Shown here: positions 33,877 through 47,162 of the stretch, piece by piece | Position numbering within the stretch: the stretch's first letter is position 1 | Layout: each line of letters starts with the position of its first letter | Source: Daedaleopsis sinensis | Lineage: Eukaryota > Basidiomycota > Agaricomycetes > Polyporales > Polyporaceae | Assembly: GCA_033807695.1 (NCBI GenBank) | Contig: CM066303.1 | Location: 2,356,001 to 2,420,000 of the forward strand | Length of the DNA stretch: 64,000 nucleotides | Direction of reading: 5' to 3' | Position numbers and translations under genes: made by a program | Notes under the pieces: model-generated | Told to the model about the DNA's origin: nothing | Seen by the model: the letters and a program-made list of their open reading frames with translations, nothing else | Database searches by the model: none

Positions 33877-36649
33877 ATGTCACGCTGGCTTCCCTACGGC
33901 TCGGCATGGACGTCATCGACTCAGTACGCGCGTAGACAGGCCGACTACGCGACCCCTCTATCGTCCACGTCTACCAGCGACACTAGCGGCGACTCTTTCG
34001 TCGGCAGTCATGCGAGCTGGCGCTCATACGACTACATCGTCGTCGGTGGAGGTTAGTTCGAACGACACGCTATGGCTATAGTAAGATCCACTCAAGTTCT
34101 CTGTAGGTACTGCCGGCTGCGTCCTCGCATCCAGACTTTCCGAGGATCCCGACACCACCGTCCTGCTCTTAGAGGCCGGCAAGCCGTGAGTCGCCTCTTC
34201 ATGACGATCGCATCTCGACCGTCTACTCCCTACTGATGCACGCCACAAAAGACAAGAGGACGAATTCTTTAGTCGTATCCCCATGGCCGCCGTGGAGATG
34301 TTCCGCGGGCCGTCCGACTGGAACTATGAGACCACGTACGCGCTCTCATGCTCACGTTGCGGTTATCAGGCTTCATTCGCATCTGACCGACGCAGGCCCC
34401 AGAAAGAGCTCAGCGACCGCAAGCTCCATTGGGCGCGGGGCAAGATTCTCGGCGGATCCAGGTCTGTATCCTCTCCGCTGCTATGCTCTACTCTGAACTC
34501 ACGGCTGAACGATCGATTCGCACCGCTGAGGGCAGCTCTATGAACTTAATGGTCTACCATCATTGCGCGCCAGAGGGTCAGTGATCTCCGGCCCCCAATC
34601 TTGCTCTCACAAAACGTTCTCGCCCTAGACTTCGACTCCTGGGAGAGACGCGGCGCAGAGGGATGGAGCTACGAGAACATGAAGAAGTGAGTGCGCATAC
34701 AACGGGAAGGTACATATAGCCGACGCCCGCAGGTATTTTGCCAAGTCCGAGAGACACTTGCTAAACCCAACTCGTCCCCTCGACCCATCATCTCGAGGAA
34801 CGGACGGGCCTGTGACTACACAACACATCGAGAATGCTGTAAGTCTTTGATATGTACGGTCATGGCACATTCTAACCGCTAGTGGCATAAAGCCCATCGT
34901 CGAGACGTTCCTCCAAGCTGCCGCTAATCTCGGCATTCCGCGCACCGAGTAAGTACCTGTCGGCCGTTTGACGATCGCGTTTTATCCCATTGTGACCTCA
35001 GGGACTTCAACACTTCGCAAGGGACCCTCGGCGGTAGCGCATTCCTCGGAAGTGTGGACGAGCTATACGAGAGTACGGATTCGCTCCAAGCCCCATAGTA
35101 TTTGCCAGCCACTTGTACTAAACCCGATCACAGGATGCTCCACGTCCAGAGCGTACCTCCCTCCAGAGGTACTCCAGAGACCCAACCTGACGGTCGCGAT
35201 CGAGGCGACCACGGAGAAGATCGTCTTTTCCGAGCACCGACATGCACCACCCGCCGCCATTGGTGTGCAAATATGCACGACCGCAGACAGCCCGAGGTTT
35301 GTAGCCGGAGCACGCAAGGAGGTCATCCTGTGCGCCGGTGCAGTCGGGTCTCCTTCACTACTCATGCTGTCGGGCGTCGGCCCTGCCTCTCACTTGATCG
35401 AGGTGGGCGTCCCCGTCGTGCGCGACCTGCCCCACGTCGGACAAAATCTCTACGACGTGCGTAACCGTAACGCCTTCTCCACATCGCCGACACTGTGTCA
35501 TGGCATATCTGACGTCCCCACAGCACTTGGTCACCGGTCCAATCTCATTCCGCGCAAAGCCGGGGGCGACCTTCGACTCAGCGGTGTACGGCCCCGTACA
35601 AAGCCTCCTGAACTTCCTCAGGTGGTACGTGTTCGGGACGGGCCCGCTATCCTCGCTCCCGGTCCCCGCCGCGGTGTTCATGCGGTCAGACGATCCCAAG
35701 TGAGTTACTCTGCGCAATCGCCTTGAACGCGCGACATTGAACTCCATCTCACGCACCCCAGTGTCCCGTACGGAGCGGGACTCTCCGTCGTCGACAGGAC
35801 CACTGGCCCCGGAGCCCCGGACATCGAGATTGGCATAAGCCCGTTTGCGGTCAGCTCGCAGGACGACGTCAAGCCGCCTCCCGGCACGTATGGATTCACT
35901 CTGGTGCGTCCTGTGCTTCTGCGGCTCCGTCCGTACGTCGCCCTGAGGAACATGTCATCTCCTATAGGGCGCTGTGATGCTACGGCCGCAAAGCAGAGGC
36001 TCTATCCGCTTGCGATCTGCAAATGTCTTCGATCACCCGGTTATTGATCCCAAGTACGTCCCGCTAATGATTGTTCAGCGTATACGATAATTTCATCTTG
36101 GTCTGCGTACAGCTACCTCTCGACCGCCAGCGACTGGAACGGCGCCATCAAAGCTACACGGCTCGTCCTGCGTCTCGCAAGGACGCCGCCGCTGTCCGAC
36201 TGGCTCGACTTAGTAGGGGGGTCCGACACGAATGATGATACCTTCGCCATGGGAGCTTGTGATCCCGACGAGGTGATCCCTCTCTCTCCCTCCACAGTCC
36301 AAACGACGACGTGTAACCACGCCCTCCACAGGTCACCGAAGACGAACTTCGGAAGTACATCCAAGAGCGGGCACGAACCGCATGGCACCCAGTATGTCCC
36401 TCAGCCGCCATCAAGTAAGTATCGCACACCCCGAGACTGATCTGCGCTGTTCTATCCCAGACGTCCACGGCACGGATGGGGAAGAGCGAGGGGGACAGCG
36501 TGGTCGACTCCGAGCTTCGCGTCCACGGCGTCCGCGGGCTACGCGTCGTCGACGCATCGGTCTTCCCTGAACAGGTCTCGGGGCACCCGGCCGCCGTTAT
36601 CATCGCTATGGCAGAGAGGGCGGCAGATTTGATCAGGAATGCGACGTGA
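33877..36649 (+). CDS. GMC oxidoreductase (glucose-methanol-choline family, AA3-like)
   Basis: FAD-dependent alcohol oxidase or dehydrogenase; substrate not predictable. The start at 33877 gives [17 protein letters not shown] and reaches the FAD-binding loop [22 protein letters not shown] and LLLEAG across an intron. Further exons give [32 protein letters not shown], the signature-2 region [16 protein letters not shown], and [11 protein letters not shown]. The active site is intact: splicing CCA|GTATGT..CCCAG|ACG gives [20 protein letters not shown] with the catalytic His, and [20 protein letters not shown] supplies the second His. Stop TGA at 36647-36649. About 15 introns, one of the most fragmented genes here. 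No convincing signal peptide, so extracellular lignocellulose work is not supported. It starts 105 bp from the nested mobile element. Confidence 0.87.
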
Positions 36650-37102
36650 TCATCTACACAGATCCGACGTCTGTACGGAACTGCACTCGCAAGGTAGCAT
36701 ATGTATCGGACGCTCCTAGGCTGAAGTTTAAGCCGTGTGGAATTCCGAGCTTCCATTGCCTCTCTGATCATGGAGATTGCAACGCGGCAGAAGTCGGTAT
36801 GCAAGCTGACTGTGTGAGTTTCGAGTTGACTGTGTCCGCATGCGGTATATCTCACTGTGGCCACCAATACGTCGTCGTCAAGTTGTCGTGCTTCCCAGGC
36901 TGGAGGGAGACTTCCGACGTCAAGATGTCATCAGTCAATACATAGTAGAAGACAGCGTATACATGTCGTAAAGACAGAAGTTACAGTCGACGTTGGCATC
37001 CTGCTAGCCATACGCGAGGACATCTCATACTATTCAAGACTTCTAGCGATAAGTATGTAGCAGCACTATGCTCATGAGGGTAGGTGTCGCAAACCGGAGG
37101 AA
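36650..37102. other. intergenic between convergent GMC and DUF6534 genes
   Basis: About 450 bp between two converging stop codons. No gene seen. Confidence 0.5.
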
Positions 37103-39875
37103 CTACACCATGCTCGTGTCAGAGTCCTGCATCGGCCCCTTCTGGCCAATGATGTTTCCAGAGCTCTCCGTATAGAATGCGACAGACGGCGTCTTCTTCA
37201 GCTCGAGGGCCGATGTCCCATCCGTCGGCACCATTGAGGAGGTCTCCTGTTGCGTCGCGCATTTCTGTGTCAGGAAGAGAGAGTAGGAGCGAATATTGAG
37301 CCGAGCATACCTGACGGGTCTCAAGCGGTAAACCAACGCGGCGGACACCACCCACATTGCTCGCAGCTGATCGAGTAGCACGGTGTTTGAAAACCATGGT
37401 GGAAGCGACGTCGCTGTTTCCCTCCATAACGACACCGCGCTTCTCCAGGGTCTCGCGAGCGTTGAGACTGTGCGTATACTCATGTTCGATCGGGGAGTGA
37501 GCAGTAGCAAAGGGTGAAGAACTCACGATGCAATGAACGTATTTGAGTAGACTGTAGGATATTGTGCCGCGATGTGAGTGACCCTGTCCATCAAAACACA
37601 AGATTGTATACGCACGTTTTATCAATATAATTGATATTGCCATGTAGACGAGATTGTGAGGCCATGCGATAGACTGTCAATCCCGATACTGGTATGTAAG
37701 CGTGTGCAATGTTGAATTAATCCGAACGAGAGCTCACAAATGTGACATTCAAGATGTTGGCAACGCTGTCGTTAGAAAGTGAATTAGGTTCACGGAAGAC
37801 GTGTGTGACTGGGCACGTACCAAATGAGAAGTCCTAACGGTTGATATCAGTCATCGGTTCAGGGGACTAGGAGCGATGGCTAAGACTCTCACCGCTGCTG
37901 ATGGTGTACAGAACCAGAAGGTCGACCATGGAGTCAGTTCTGTTACATTATAGTCACTGAGTCGTGCCCCTCTCCTCTCTGTAGAGCAGATCAACAGCTA
38001 CCCACTGTTTGAGCCCGCTCCGGTGTTTGCGCAAGTGATAGATGAGGCACCCGGTGAGAGTAAGATCTGCGACCATTATACATATTGACCCCGCGGGCGG
38101 TAGCCACTGGGAGGATTGCAATACGAATCACGAGGGTCATCAAGGCCCGAACTTGGGTCCGCAACAAGGTGTGATAGTACTTACAGCGTCTTTCACGCCG
38201 GTTTCCGCGATAGTTACATGCCAGCTGGGTAATTCGGATAATGAGCATTGGGCTGTTGTGTTGGGTATGATAACACTCACCCACGTCCTGTCATAGCTAG
38301 CATGGATTCGAGTTGTAGTGAACTTTGCTAACATGACGACCAGGGGCGACATACTAATAAAACATCCTACACTCGCATGTTATGGGTGCGAGTACCTAGA
38401 GTAGCACATGATAGAGACTCACCTGAGAACGCGACAACGAGAATTGCCTAGATGGAAGTAGTGTCAGTCCAACCTCATGCCAATACCACTCCGACATCAT
38501 CGTAACTCACCGCGATCACTGCAAGCGGTCTGAACGGCTTGGAGACTTTGACGCGGTACATACCAGGATCAGCTTCAACGCTCTAAAAGCAATGGTTTTG
38601 AAGAATATCGCTACACGCACTTAGGTACACCCTTCGTGCATAAAATCTACAAGAGATGTAAGCCCGTCATTGTCAATGGAGAAAGCACATTGATCCAGGT
38701 ATAACTCACAACTGGGTGATCACTGCCGTTAAACTCTATCAAGCGAAGACATAAGATTAATGTGAGCGCATGGTTATAACAGATAACTCACACCAGGAAC
38801 AGGGAGGAACTGATTAAAAAGAGGTCAGGTGTATTGTCAGCAGGCCGGTAGACAATAGTGACGAGAGCATACTTTGATCGACCTATGCATTCAAGTCAGC
38901 GGCATAGATGGCACATTTTTTAGAGGACATACCATGGCAGGGTAAACAAGAAGAACTGGGGGTTGAGGTAGTTTGTGACCAGGATGACATAGCTGCAGCG
39001 CACCCGGCTAGAGGTCGGCATGACATTTGTAGCTGTTGACATAATCTTACCAGCCATGAATTGTCAAGACCGTATTGATAGTTTCGAATAGCCTGCTGGA
39101 AGTGAGACTACGGTTGTTTCGTTCGAACTAGAAAACCTACTGAAGTACGATAATCTAAGAATCATGTCGGATATTAGTCGACACAAGAGCAGTTTAACAG
39201 CATTGAACTGACCCATGTCTTAAGATAAAGTGGATCTCTGGAATGATAGCGTCGAAAATAATGATAGGTCTGTTGATATCCTATTCCCTGGAGGCTACGC
39301 AGGAGGAGGAATCATACTCAATACAGCACATGATTTCAAGTATCGGTATAAAGGGACTCACAGAACGCTAAGAATAGTTCCGAGGAGGAAGGCACCCAAT
39401 GTGCTATCGAGGGCGAGTTCCTTGGAAAGGGGTGGACTTGACATCGTCGGGGCTGAAGTAGTCTGCTGAGGTGGTTCGAGGGTCATTGAGGAGGCCGTGA
39501 TACGTGTCTACCGTTTCTACAAGCAGGAAAGAACTACTTATAGTCCCGGCAAGTTGCTTTAGCGCGAGGTACTCGGGGGGAACGCGGCCACCGAATTTCG
39601 AAGAGACCCCCAACGATTGAGTTCGTATGGGCTCATGATAAGTCACTTTTGGTTTGATCTGGCGAGAAGATGGATGAAGTTCGTCGCGAAAGAGTTCTGA
39701 GTGCTAACAACCGGCGACTGCCACCAAGTACTAGCCTAGTACTAGTACTGAGTACTAAGTAGTAGGCCACACCGGTGCCAGTACTTACTAGTACCTCGGG
39801 CCCTGTACATGTGCCAGGGCCCATGGGAGCCTCTGCTAGCCATATTGAATCCATTGGAGGCGGCGTCAAGTTCAC
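37103..39875 (-). CDS. DUF6534 multi-pass membrane protein (copy 1)
   Basis: Basidiomycete family of roughly seven-helix membrane proteins of unknown function. Reading the minus strand: ELALDSTLGAFLLGTILSVL, then GIGYQQTYHYFRRYHSRDPL and YLKTW, a 14-nt exon (IIVLQ) and LFETINTVLTIHGC. Next come YVILVTNYLNPQFFLFTLPW, MVADLTLTGCLIYHLRKHRS-GLKQ, DSMVDLLVLYTISSG, SVANILNVTF, and NLVYMAISIILIKRAYT. Last is the cytosolic tail LNARETLEKRGVV ending DSDTSMV, stop at 37103-37105. The start is uncertain: MNLTPPPMDS at 39875 needs a ~350-nt intron that holds TAGTACTAG-type palindromes. Exons between 37.7 and 39.2 kb are many and tiny, so a few joins are unresolved. Confidence 0.72.
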
Positions 39876-40411
39876 GTTGAGACCGGGACATTTCGGCAGT
39901 TACGTACTACATGTGATCCGACTCAATGCTCTGTTACCGTGAGTCCCCATGCACCACTCGAGCCTACATAACCTTAACTTCTGCGTGTGGAGGGCTCTAA
40001 CTCGACTCCGGTCGGATGCCGATGCGACACCCCATCCTCCGCGATACACACTCGACAAGCTATCATACTACTTCCGAGACGACACCTCACTGTCGTCATA
40101 CCAACTTAAACTTAAAGCTTGAACACCAGCTAATACCTCCAACACTACGCATTACGCATGGGAGATTCATCAAGTTCTAAACCTCTCCGATTCAACGCCC
40201 TATCTGTTTATGCGACACCGTTCACTGACCCCAGACAAGAAGTTGTGATGTCGATCACATGACGAGTTCATCTACTAGTACAATAGTATTAGCAGGCAGC
40301 AACTCAGCTGCACATACTTATCACCATTGCCATAGCCGAGCAGTGCTACTCGTGTCGACTATGTACCCGGTGCACGGCGCACGCACGACTCACAAGAAAG
40401 GCGTCAAACAA
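39876..40411. other. intergenic, upstream of DUF6534 copy 1 and downstream of P450
   Basis: About 540 bp with no gene. A TAGTACTAG-rich stretch lies just beside it at 39723-39795, inside the first modelled intron of copy 1. Confidence 0.45.
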
Positions 40412-42849
40412 TTACACATGCTGATACGGACGGATGCGCAAAGGGAGCTGCGCGCCCGTCTTCGGATCGCTTCGTAATGCAGGACGCTGGGTGAACATCC
40501 CGACACACGTCACGTCGTCTGGGGACGTCGCGAGCTCGAACTCAAACGCCCTCACAAGCGTGAACACCAGGGCCTTGAGCCTGCCAAGGACACAGCAGAT
40601 CGCGTCAGCGCAGCTCAGATGGGTGCATCTATAGTTTTGCGGTATACGTACTCAGTCAGTGCGAAGCGGTAGCCAATACATGCGCGAGGGCCCCCGGAGA
40701 AGGCGAGCATGTGGCTCCACACACCGGGAATATCAGCGAGGGCTTCGGGAGGGTGCTCCCACCTCTCTGGCCTGTGGATCGAGATACAGTTTAGAAACAC
40801 GAGGTCATGCAGCCTGAGAGTAAAGCGGGGGAACGTGCTTGAAAGTCATGGCATCTTCTCCCCAGATATCAGGTGAATGATGAATGGCCGCGATTGGAAT
40901 GATTACTCGGTCCCCTTTCGCGATGCTGTCAAGCCAAAATATGCAGTTAGGAGTGTGTGCGAACCATCTGGAACAACAGGGCGTACCGGAGCTCGGTCTG
41001 TGTCTTTCCGAATCTGTCGATGAACGGCTTGCTGACGGGGAGGACGTCGTCTTGGAACGCCACACGTATCGTCCACGTCACGGGAGTATGTAGGCGTAGC
41101 GTCTCACGCACAACGAGGTCCAGATATGGTAAGGCGGAGAGCTCATCCATGGTCGGAACATCGGTTGGCACAGCGAGCAGCTCCTCGCGGAGCTTGCGCT
41201 GCACATGCGGTGCCTGCGTCAGAGCAAACAGACACCACGCTGTAGCGGTGCTAGTAGTCTCGTGCCCAGCGACAAGAAAGCTGCGGGGGAAAACCAGTGA
41301 GCCCGTAACATAGCGCAGACGTTGAACATGGTGCGAGTCGGGATATCTTACCTTGGTATCTCTGCGACGTTTCGTCGGGAAATTAGTCGCGTGGTATGGC
41401 AAGATAAGATAGGTAAGAACGTACGAGAAAACACCTCTTGGTCTGAAAGTCTCTGTTCGGGCGGTATATCTGTGGCCAAATTCGCCTTGAGGAGCAGTGT
41501 CAACAAGTCTCTGCCATGCACGTGTCGCTTCTCCACGCCGCCTGATTTGTCTAATGCCTCGTCGAGAATAGCTCGTTTCTTATCCTCGATGAGCTGAGTA
41601 CCAATCCTGCGCATAACTACATGCGCTTGCTCGACCGTCTTCATACGGGTATCGGGCTGACGCAAACGAATATTCGGAAAAAGACCACGCGCAATTGTAG
41701 CGGTGGAACTCACAAACCAGTCGAGGAAAGGGAGGTGGTCCATAATGATCCGGAAGATCGAGACTGGGGGTGTCGCGCTGAAAATCTGGTAAAATGCCTG
41801 GTTTAGCTCGTTGGAGTCACCCGCAGAGTTCAGCGCGTTGAGTTGATAGTCGAAGCCTATAGGCACAAATAGGCACGGTCATTGTGAGCGTGGTGGTATG
41901 GAGCGTATGTGCAGAAACACCGTGACGGTACCAGCTAGGCCGATGACATCGAGGGTCGTCTTTTTGAGACCATCGACTACGTTCACAGACTGAGGATCAT
42001 CCGAGTCCTGAGCAAGTTGAGATGCCCAGACATCACGAAGCTGTACGATATTGTAAGAATATACCCGACCCATCCGCGAGAAGTAGTACTAACCTCGGCC
42101 GCCTTTTCGAGGAAGATAGATGTGAGTTCACGAATTTGAGCGATACCGAATGCGGGATTCTATTGGAAATGGATGGTGGGTCATTGCATCGAGATATGAG
42201 AGGTCGCGCAGTTACTTACGAGAATTCGTCTCTAGTCATGGTAAATATGACAGCGTGAGACTGGGGCAACAGGAGTTGTAGGGGTAAGTAAGTGTAGCTT
42301 ACTTGTTTCTTGTGGGCATCGCCTACAGAGTGATCAGCTACGTGGACGAGTGAGATGCATCGAGCAACATACCTTCTGCCACAAGAATACCTGCACATAA
42401 ATAAACCAACTAAGTGACCATATAGGCGTAATTATGCTGACAACTCACTGTCACCCACGATTTTCGCGGCCGAGATCCGACTTTCCCAAGGCTTGCCATA
42501 CCTGCTGGAGTGGAGTATGTGATTTATTGTGCGGGTATCGGCAGTCCACAAGGCCGGCACCTGCAAGGAACGAGAGTGAGCACGATGTCGTCTATGAAGA
42601 GCAGCTGAGTTATGTAGTACTCACCATCAGAAGCCATCGTACAAAGACCGTTGTACCATACTCCTTGAGCCATTGCTGAGTGACGGGTCCGCTGCCAGCT
42701 CGGCATACCTGGCGTACATGCCCGTACAATCGGCTGGGACTAGGCGGACCAGGAAGGAGATACAAGGGGGAACTATACACTGCAGCGAGTTTGGAGTAGA
42801 CAAGCCATAGAACAGGTGCACAGAAAGCTCCAACGATGAAGACCGACAT
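40412..42849 (-). CDS. cytochrome P450 monooxygenase (second intact gene)
   Basis: ER-anchored P450; substrate unknown. The start at 42847-42849 gives anchor [20 protein letters not shown] and hinge [13 protein letters not shown] (a start at 42888 would add 13 residues). Then [10 protein letters not shown] joined to [30 protein letters not shown]-helix [15 protein letters not shown], ExxR in [31 protein letters not shown] and heme loop [15 protein letters not shown] with the Cys. It ends [12 protein letters not shown] with stop at 40412-40414. The same tiny exons as in the P450 at 15036-17479 occur at the same protein positions: 18 nt at 42373-42390, 12 nt at 42220-42231 (RRIL), 10 nt at 41352-41361 (QIPS). 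The two genes are therefore family-level paralogues, though clearly diverged in sequence. Confidence 0.9.
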
Positions 42850-44416
42850 GACGAGCAAATGGAGGTGATCGTGGCGACGTGGGCACAAGGACAGCGGCCG
42901 AGCGTCTGGAGCGCAAGGGTTGCGCGAGGGCAGGGAATGAGGAGGGGAAGGGTGTCAGGCTTCAGCGCAGCCGAGACACGTAACAGGAGAAGTTAGTGTG
43001 CCGCTCATGTGCAAGCCGCTCCCGATAAAGATGAGACACGGGGAATGCGGTCGACGCCGCTTTAGGACCCTGAACGCACGCTTCTGAGAAGACGGCAGTG
43101 CGACGGAACCAATGCGATCATGAACAGATTGCACGAGCTACTTCGTCGACTTCTCTGATTCCAGCTGGCAACGGTCAGCTGAAGGGTAGGGTAAGATGAT
43201 AGAACAGACAAAACGGTCGGTACAGTGCAGTGCCTCACAGCTAAGGCCACAGTGCTGGTAAGCAACGCGCGACTCCGGGATCCTTCTCACCCGCATCCTC
43301 CCACCGGCAGATCTAGAGCTTACTTAAGTAGAATGTGGATGGCCTTCGTCGGGTTGATATCACTGGGCGTCGTGGTGCCGAGCTGGCAGCTGCGGATGCA
43401 ATGACGCTCGGACGGTACATACACACTGCACAGGAACTCGGGGACCTTCACTCAGACTTCGTTATTCATAGAATGAAGCTGATACATCATGCAAATTGGC
43501 TCACCAACCACTGCCAGTGCGCCGCCGCCGGCGTACCGCTTCGCTGGTTCGAGGAAGATGGATTCGGTCCTCATTTCTAGGGTTTGAATGATCTCAGAGT
43601 CCGGGCTACCAAGTGAGTCTAGCTGCTTGGTTTTGGCGGTGAGTTGTACTGTTGGCAACTTGGAACTGGCAGTGTTCATTAATTCATTGCTGTTTAAGTT
43701 GGAGGATGCGAGCAAGCTGCAGCTGGGAGCAAGTCTGGGCGCCCCCTCGGGCAACCCCGGGTGAGCCGCCCGACGCATGGGAAACCACTTCACCGCCACT
43801 TGGCGGCGTTTCCTAGTATTGACTAGGACTGTTTGAACGAATTGAGTTGACCGAACGTTGACGCGTTGACGAGTCGGACGTTGGACTTCCCACTCGTCCT
43901 TGACCTCAAGAGTACCACAGATATCACCTTCCGCAGCTTCTGATTCAGGGTCAGGCGCTGTTCGACCACAAATCCTCTCGTCGAAGGTCCATACTTAGCC
44001 CAAGGCTGGCATGATGGTAGTACTGCCTCAGTGTCCATTCGCGCCGACACTGTCACTATGCGTAACTTGGGCCCATATGGATCGACCACATTTGTGCCCT
44101 TACCTCAACTGTGGATGGCGCAATGCACAATGTGAGCATCGATTATGCGTTGTGGGGAGTGGTATGTGGTTCTTGAGATTTCTTGACCGAGACGCTAAAA
44201 TAACCATCGTGCACTACAGCTGGCCCAATTCACATACTCAGCACCATCGTGCCAGTGCTCGCCTTCCCACCGCCAGTGCCCGATCAGTGTGTGCGCGCAA
44301 GTACCTCGCTGCACCCTCGAACCCTATAGCTTGCATCACAGATCCCGGCAGTTAAGCTCAAGCCCAGGTGACTGAAGGCTATGACCTCCGAGCGTTCCTC
44401 CCAAGACTCCTACTAG
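42850..44416. other. intergenic between divergent P450 and DUF6534 genes
   Basis: About 1.6 kb. A 115-codon minus-strand frame at 43452-43799 lacks any domain and I do not call it a gene. Nothing else recognised. Confidence 0.45.
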
Positions 44417-44422
44417 TATAAA
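44417..44422 (+). promoter_or_regulatory. TATA box of DUF6534 copy 2
   Basis: TATAAA 51 bp upstream of the ATG at 44473, giving a leader of only about 20-25 nt. Confidence 0.6.
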
Positions 44423-44472
44423 GCTCCCTCGATCTACTCGACGGTGCTCATAACACTACCCAACCCAACGCC

Positions 44473-46754
44473 ATGGTACTCCCTACCGACCCTCTATCTA
44501 AGATTATCTCAGCCTTCGAGTCTGGCATCGGGGCTTGGCTAATCGGCACTTTCCTATCTACACTGTAAGCTTGGCTGATTCTGTAATGTGAACTCTTGCT
44601 CACTTCGCTCTTAGGTTGGAAGGAATGCTGCTACAACACGCATATCGCTACTTTCGACTATATCCGGCTGACCCATATTATCTCAAACTCTGGGTATGTA
44701 CTTAGAAAATAAATTGTAACGACTCTACAAAGATCTAATCCGACTTTCTCGTCACGCAGGTCGTTCTAACAGTGTACGGTTAGATACACAAGTTCTGTTG
44801 TCCGCAAATGTTCAACCCTTCTTTTCTCTACAGCACTCTGCAAACGGTCACCGTCGTATTGACCATGCACACGAGGTGAACCTTCCTCTACATCCTGCTA
44901 CGATGTGTGATCGGCTGACTGGTCTTATCGTACTAGTTACTTCTATACCGTTACCAATTACTTCAATCCTACGGTCATCATCCGGTCCGGAGATGTATGG
45001 TGAGTGCCTCCTCGTGTGTCACAGGCATCACGCCTCATGGTCGCTGAAATAGGTCTGGAGCGGTAAGCTACAAGTCGGCACGCCTTGAGTGATCTCCAAG
45101 TGCTGACATTTGTCATAGATTGTACCCGTTTTCGGTGTAAGTGCTCTCAGCTCACCCTCCGTGAAGGTGTTCATGGATATCGTCGTTGCGGACACAGGCT
45201 ATCAGTAACCTGCTATCGGAGAGGTAACCTTCCCTCTTCGGCGCCGTTTTCATGAGAGCTCACTTAAAACATCCTGCCCAGTTTCTTCGCTCGTCGTGTC
45301 TATAAGAGTGAGTTCCGCCGCTTGCCGGTTGAGGGAAGCCACCACTAAGAATTGCCCCCCAGTCGGACCTCCCAGCTACCGAATCATCGTGGCTTCCGCA
45401 GTGCGTGTGCCGAATAATAGAAGCTGGATTAGGAGCTGAATGTCTTATTTGCAGATGACCATGATACTCGCAGCGACAGGTGTGTGCATAGGACCTCGAA
45501 TGCCTTACCCATTCACTGACTCCTTGGTAGGATTCTTTCTCGGTACGTACCGCATCTGACAATAATAATTCATACCCCAGCAAGTCTGACACTGAGTTGT
45601 CACGGACCAGCCGTCTCGGCGCAAGCGTGAGTCACAGCCTATTCATACAACCAACAAGGGAAACTTGCTCAACAATGGATTGTGTTACAGTTTCCAAGTG
45701 CACAATCTCGTCGAATCCGCAGATCGAGGAAGCGTGCGTCGATCTGCCTGTTTTCTCCGATGGTTAGCTCAATAGGGTCTTTGGCATGACGCCTTCATAT
45801 CACAGTGGCTCCCCACTGCAGGATCGGCATTATTGCTGGGAGGAGACCTGCAACTCACAGCTGTGCTGGTCTACGTCTTGCGGAGAAATCGACGGGGCGT
45901 CAAAAGGTGTGTATAACAGATGTGCGAGTTCAGACGATGAACTTTCCACTAACCTTGCTATCGAATTGTAGAACAGACTCGATGATCGATGTCTTGGTGG
46001 TATACACGATCAGCTCCGGTGAGTGTCTGCCCTCCGAAGTGTGAACAAGTACATCTCACTCACTACACTCAACAGGGTTACTCATTTGGTAAGTTCAGCC
46101 AAGCCGGACAGTCAGGACCTATCATTCATCATCACAAACGAAGCATCTTCAATGTATTGAGCATGATCCTCGTACGTTCCTCATGTCGATCGTCACAGTG
46201 TTATATCAAACTTACGTTCGCTAACTGTCGCAGTCGCTCGTGTTCCCGGACAACATCATATATACAGCTGCTGTCCTCGTCTCCCAACAAGGTTAGTTAT
46301 TCACGTTTGCCGGAGAGTGTCATGTCACTGACCCGTGGTTTCTAGTCTACACCAACTCTTTCGTAATTGCGTGAGTTTCCTGTGCGCCCATTCCACCGCA
46401 CCTCCTCAGCACATGATCACACTAGCCTCAATACCCGAAGATTCGTCATGAGCCAAGGAGACATTGGCGCAAGCGACGTGCCGGCTGCCGTTGCCCAAAG
46501 GGTCGGCCACCGCTCTGGTCCATCGGTGAATGAAGTGGAGCTGGTATCGGTAAGTCGGACCCTAGTCGCTATCACATCCGCACTGCTCACCTCGCTCAAT
46601 ATCGTAGATGGCGTTTGCCTCTGGTCCCAGTCAGTCCCTCATTTTGGACGCAGGGACGAAGGGCCCCTTGGAGGAGGCAAGAGATACGGTGACAATGGTT
46701 GACCTTGGGCAAGACAGCGACCGTACCTCCAGTGATCACTCTACTGCGGTGTAA
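44473..46754 (+). CDS. DUF6534 multi-pass membrane protein (copy 2)
   Basis: Same family as 37103-39875 and 57542-59710; function unknown. The start gives MVLPTDPLSKIISAFESGIG and helix 1 (AWLIGTFLSTL), then GMLLQHAYRYFRLYPADPYY-LKLW, a 19-nt exon VVLTVY, TLQTVTVVLTMHT, and YFNPTVIIRSGD. Further exons include DSMIDVLVVYTISSG, HKRSIFNVLSMIL, LVFPDNIIYTAAVLVSQQ and VYTNSFVIA, then the cytosolic tail LNTRRFVMSQGDIGASDVPA. The last exon begins MAFASGPSQSLILDAGTKGP and ends SSDHSTAV; stop at 46752-46754. The YTNSF-x-LNxR boundary between the last helix and the tail is a family hallmark. Roughly 12 short exons; some joins in 44.9-45.8 kb are not settled. Confidence 0.75.
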
Positions 46755-47162
46755 TCCTCCCACCACTGGTGGAATTCCAATTCAGATGTTATAGTGCAGA
46801 TTCGGAGCACGTCGGGCAAATAGTTGCCGACGGCATCGGTGAGTTCGTGGGATGTAGCAGCACTGCAATGGAGAGCGAACGTACCCTGCCTAGTTGTCTC
46901 CAGTCCCTTCGAGGATTCTCAACTTGCGTCGAGCAGTGCACATCGCGTCTCGTAGGAGGAACCAAGCTGAGAGTCGCTCGACAATGTGCCACGACTCGCG
47001 GTGTTGGACACGCGGCTTTCAACACGCACCTTGCTCGGCTTACCTTTACCTCTCTCACTCTCTTCTTGATGATGAGTTTACAAGTTGCACCAAGGATGAA
47101 ATGAGGTTTGCCATCACTATTGCTGCCGGCATACGAATGAGTTACATCCGCGATAACCTCAA
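46755..47162. other. intergenic between convergent DUF6534 and RPA49 genes
   Basis: About 410 bp between two converging stops. No gene recognised. Confidence 0.45.

Noticed and set aside
43452..43799. 115-codon minus-strand frame
   Set aside because: No domain and no supporting promoter or splice structure; most likely chance.
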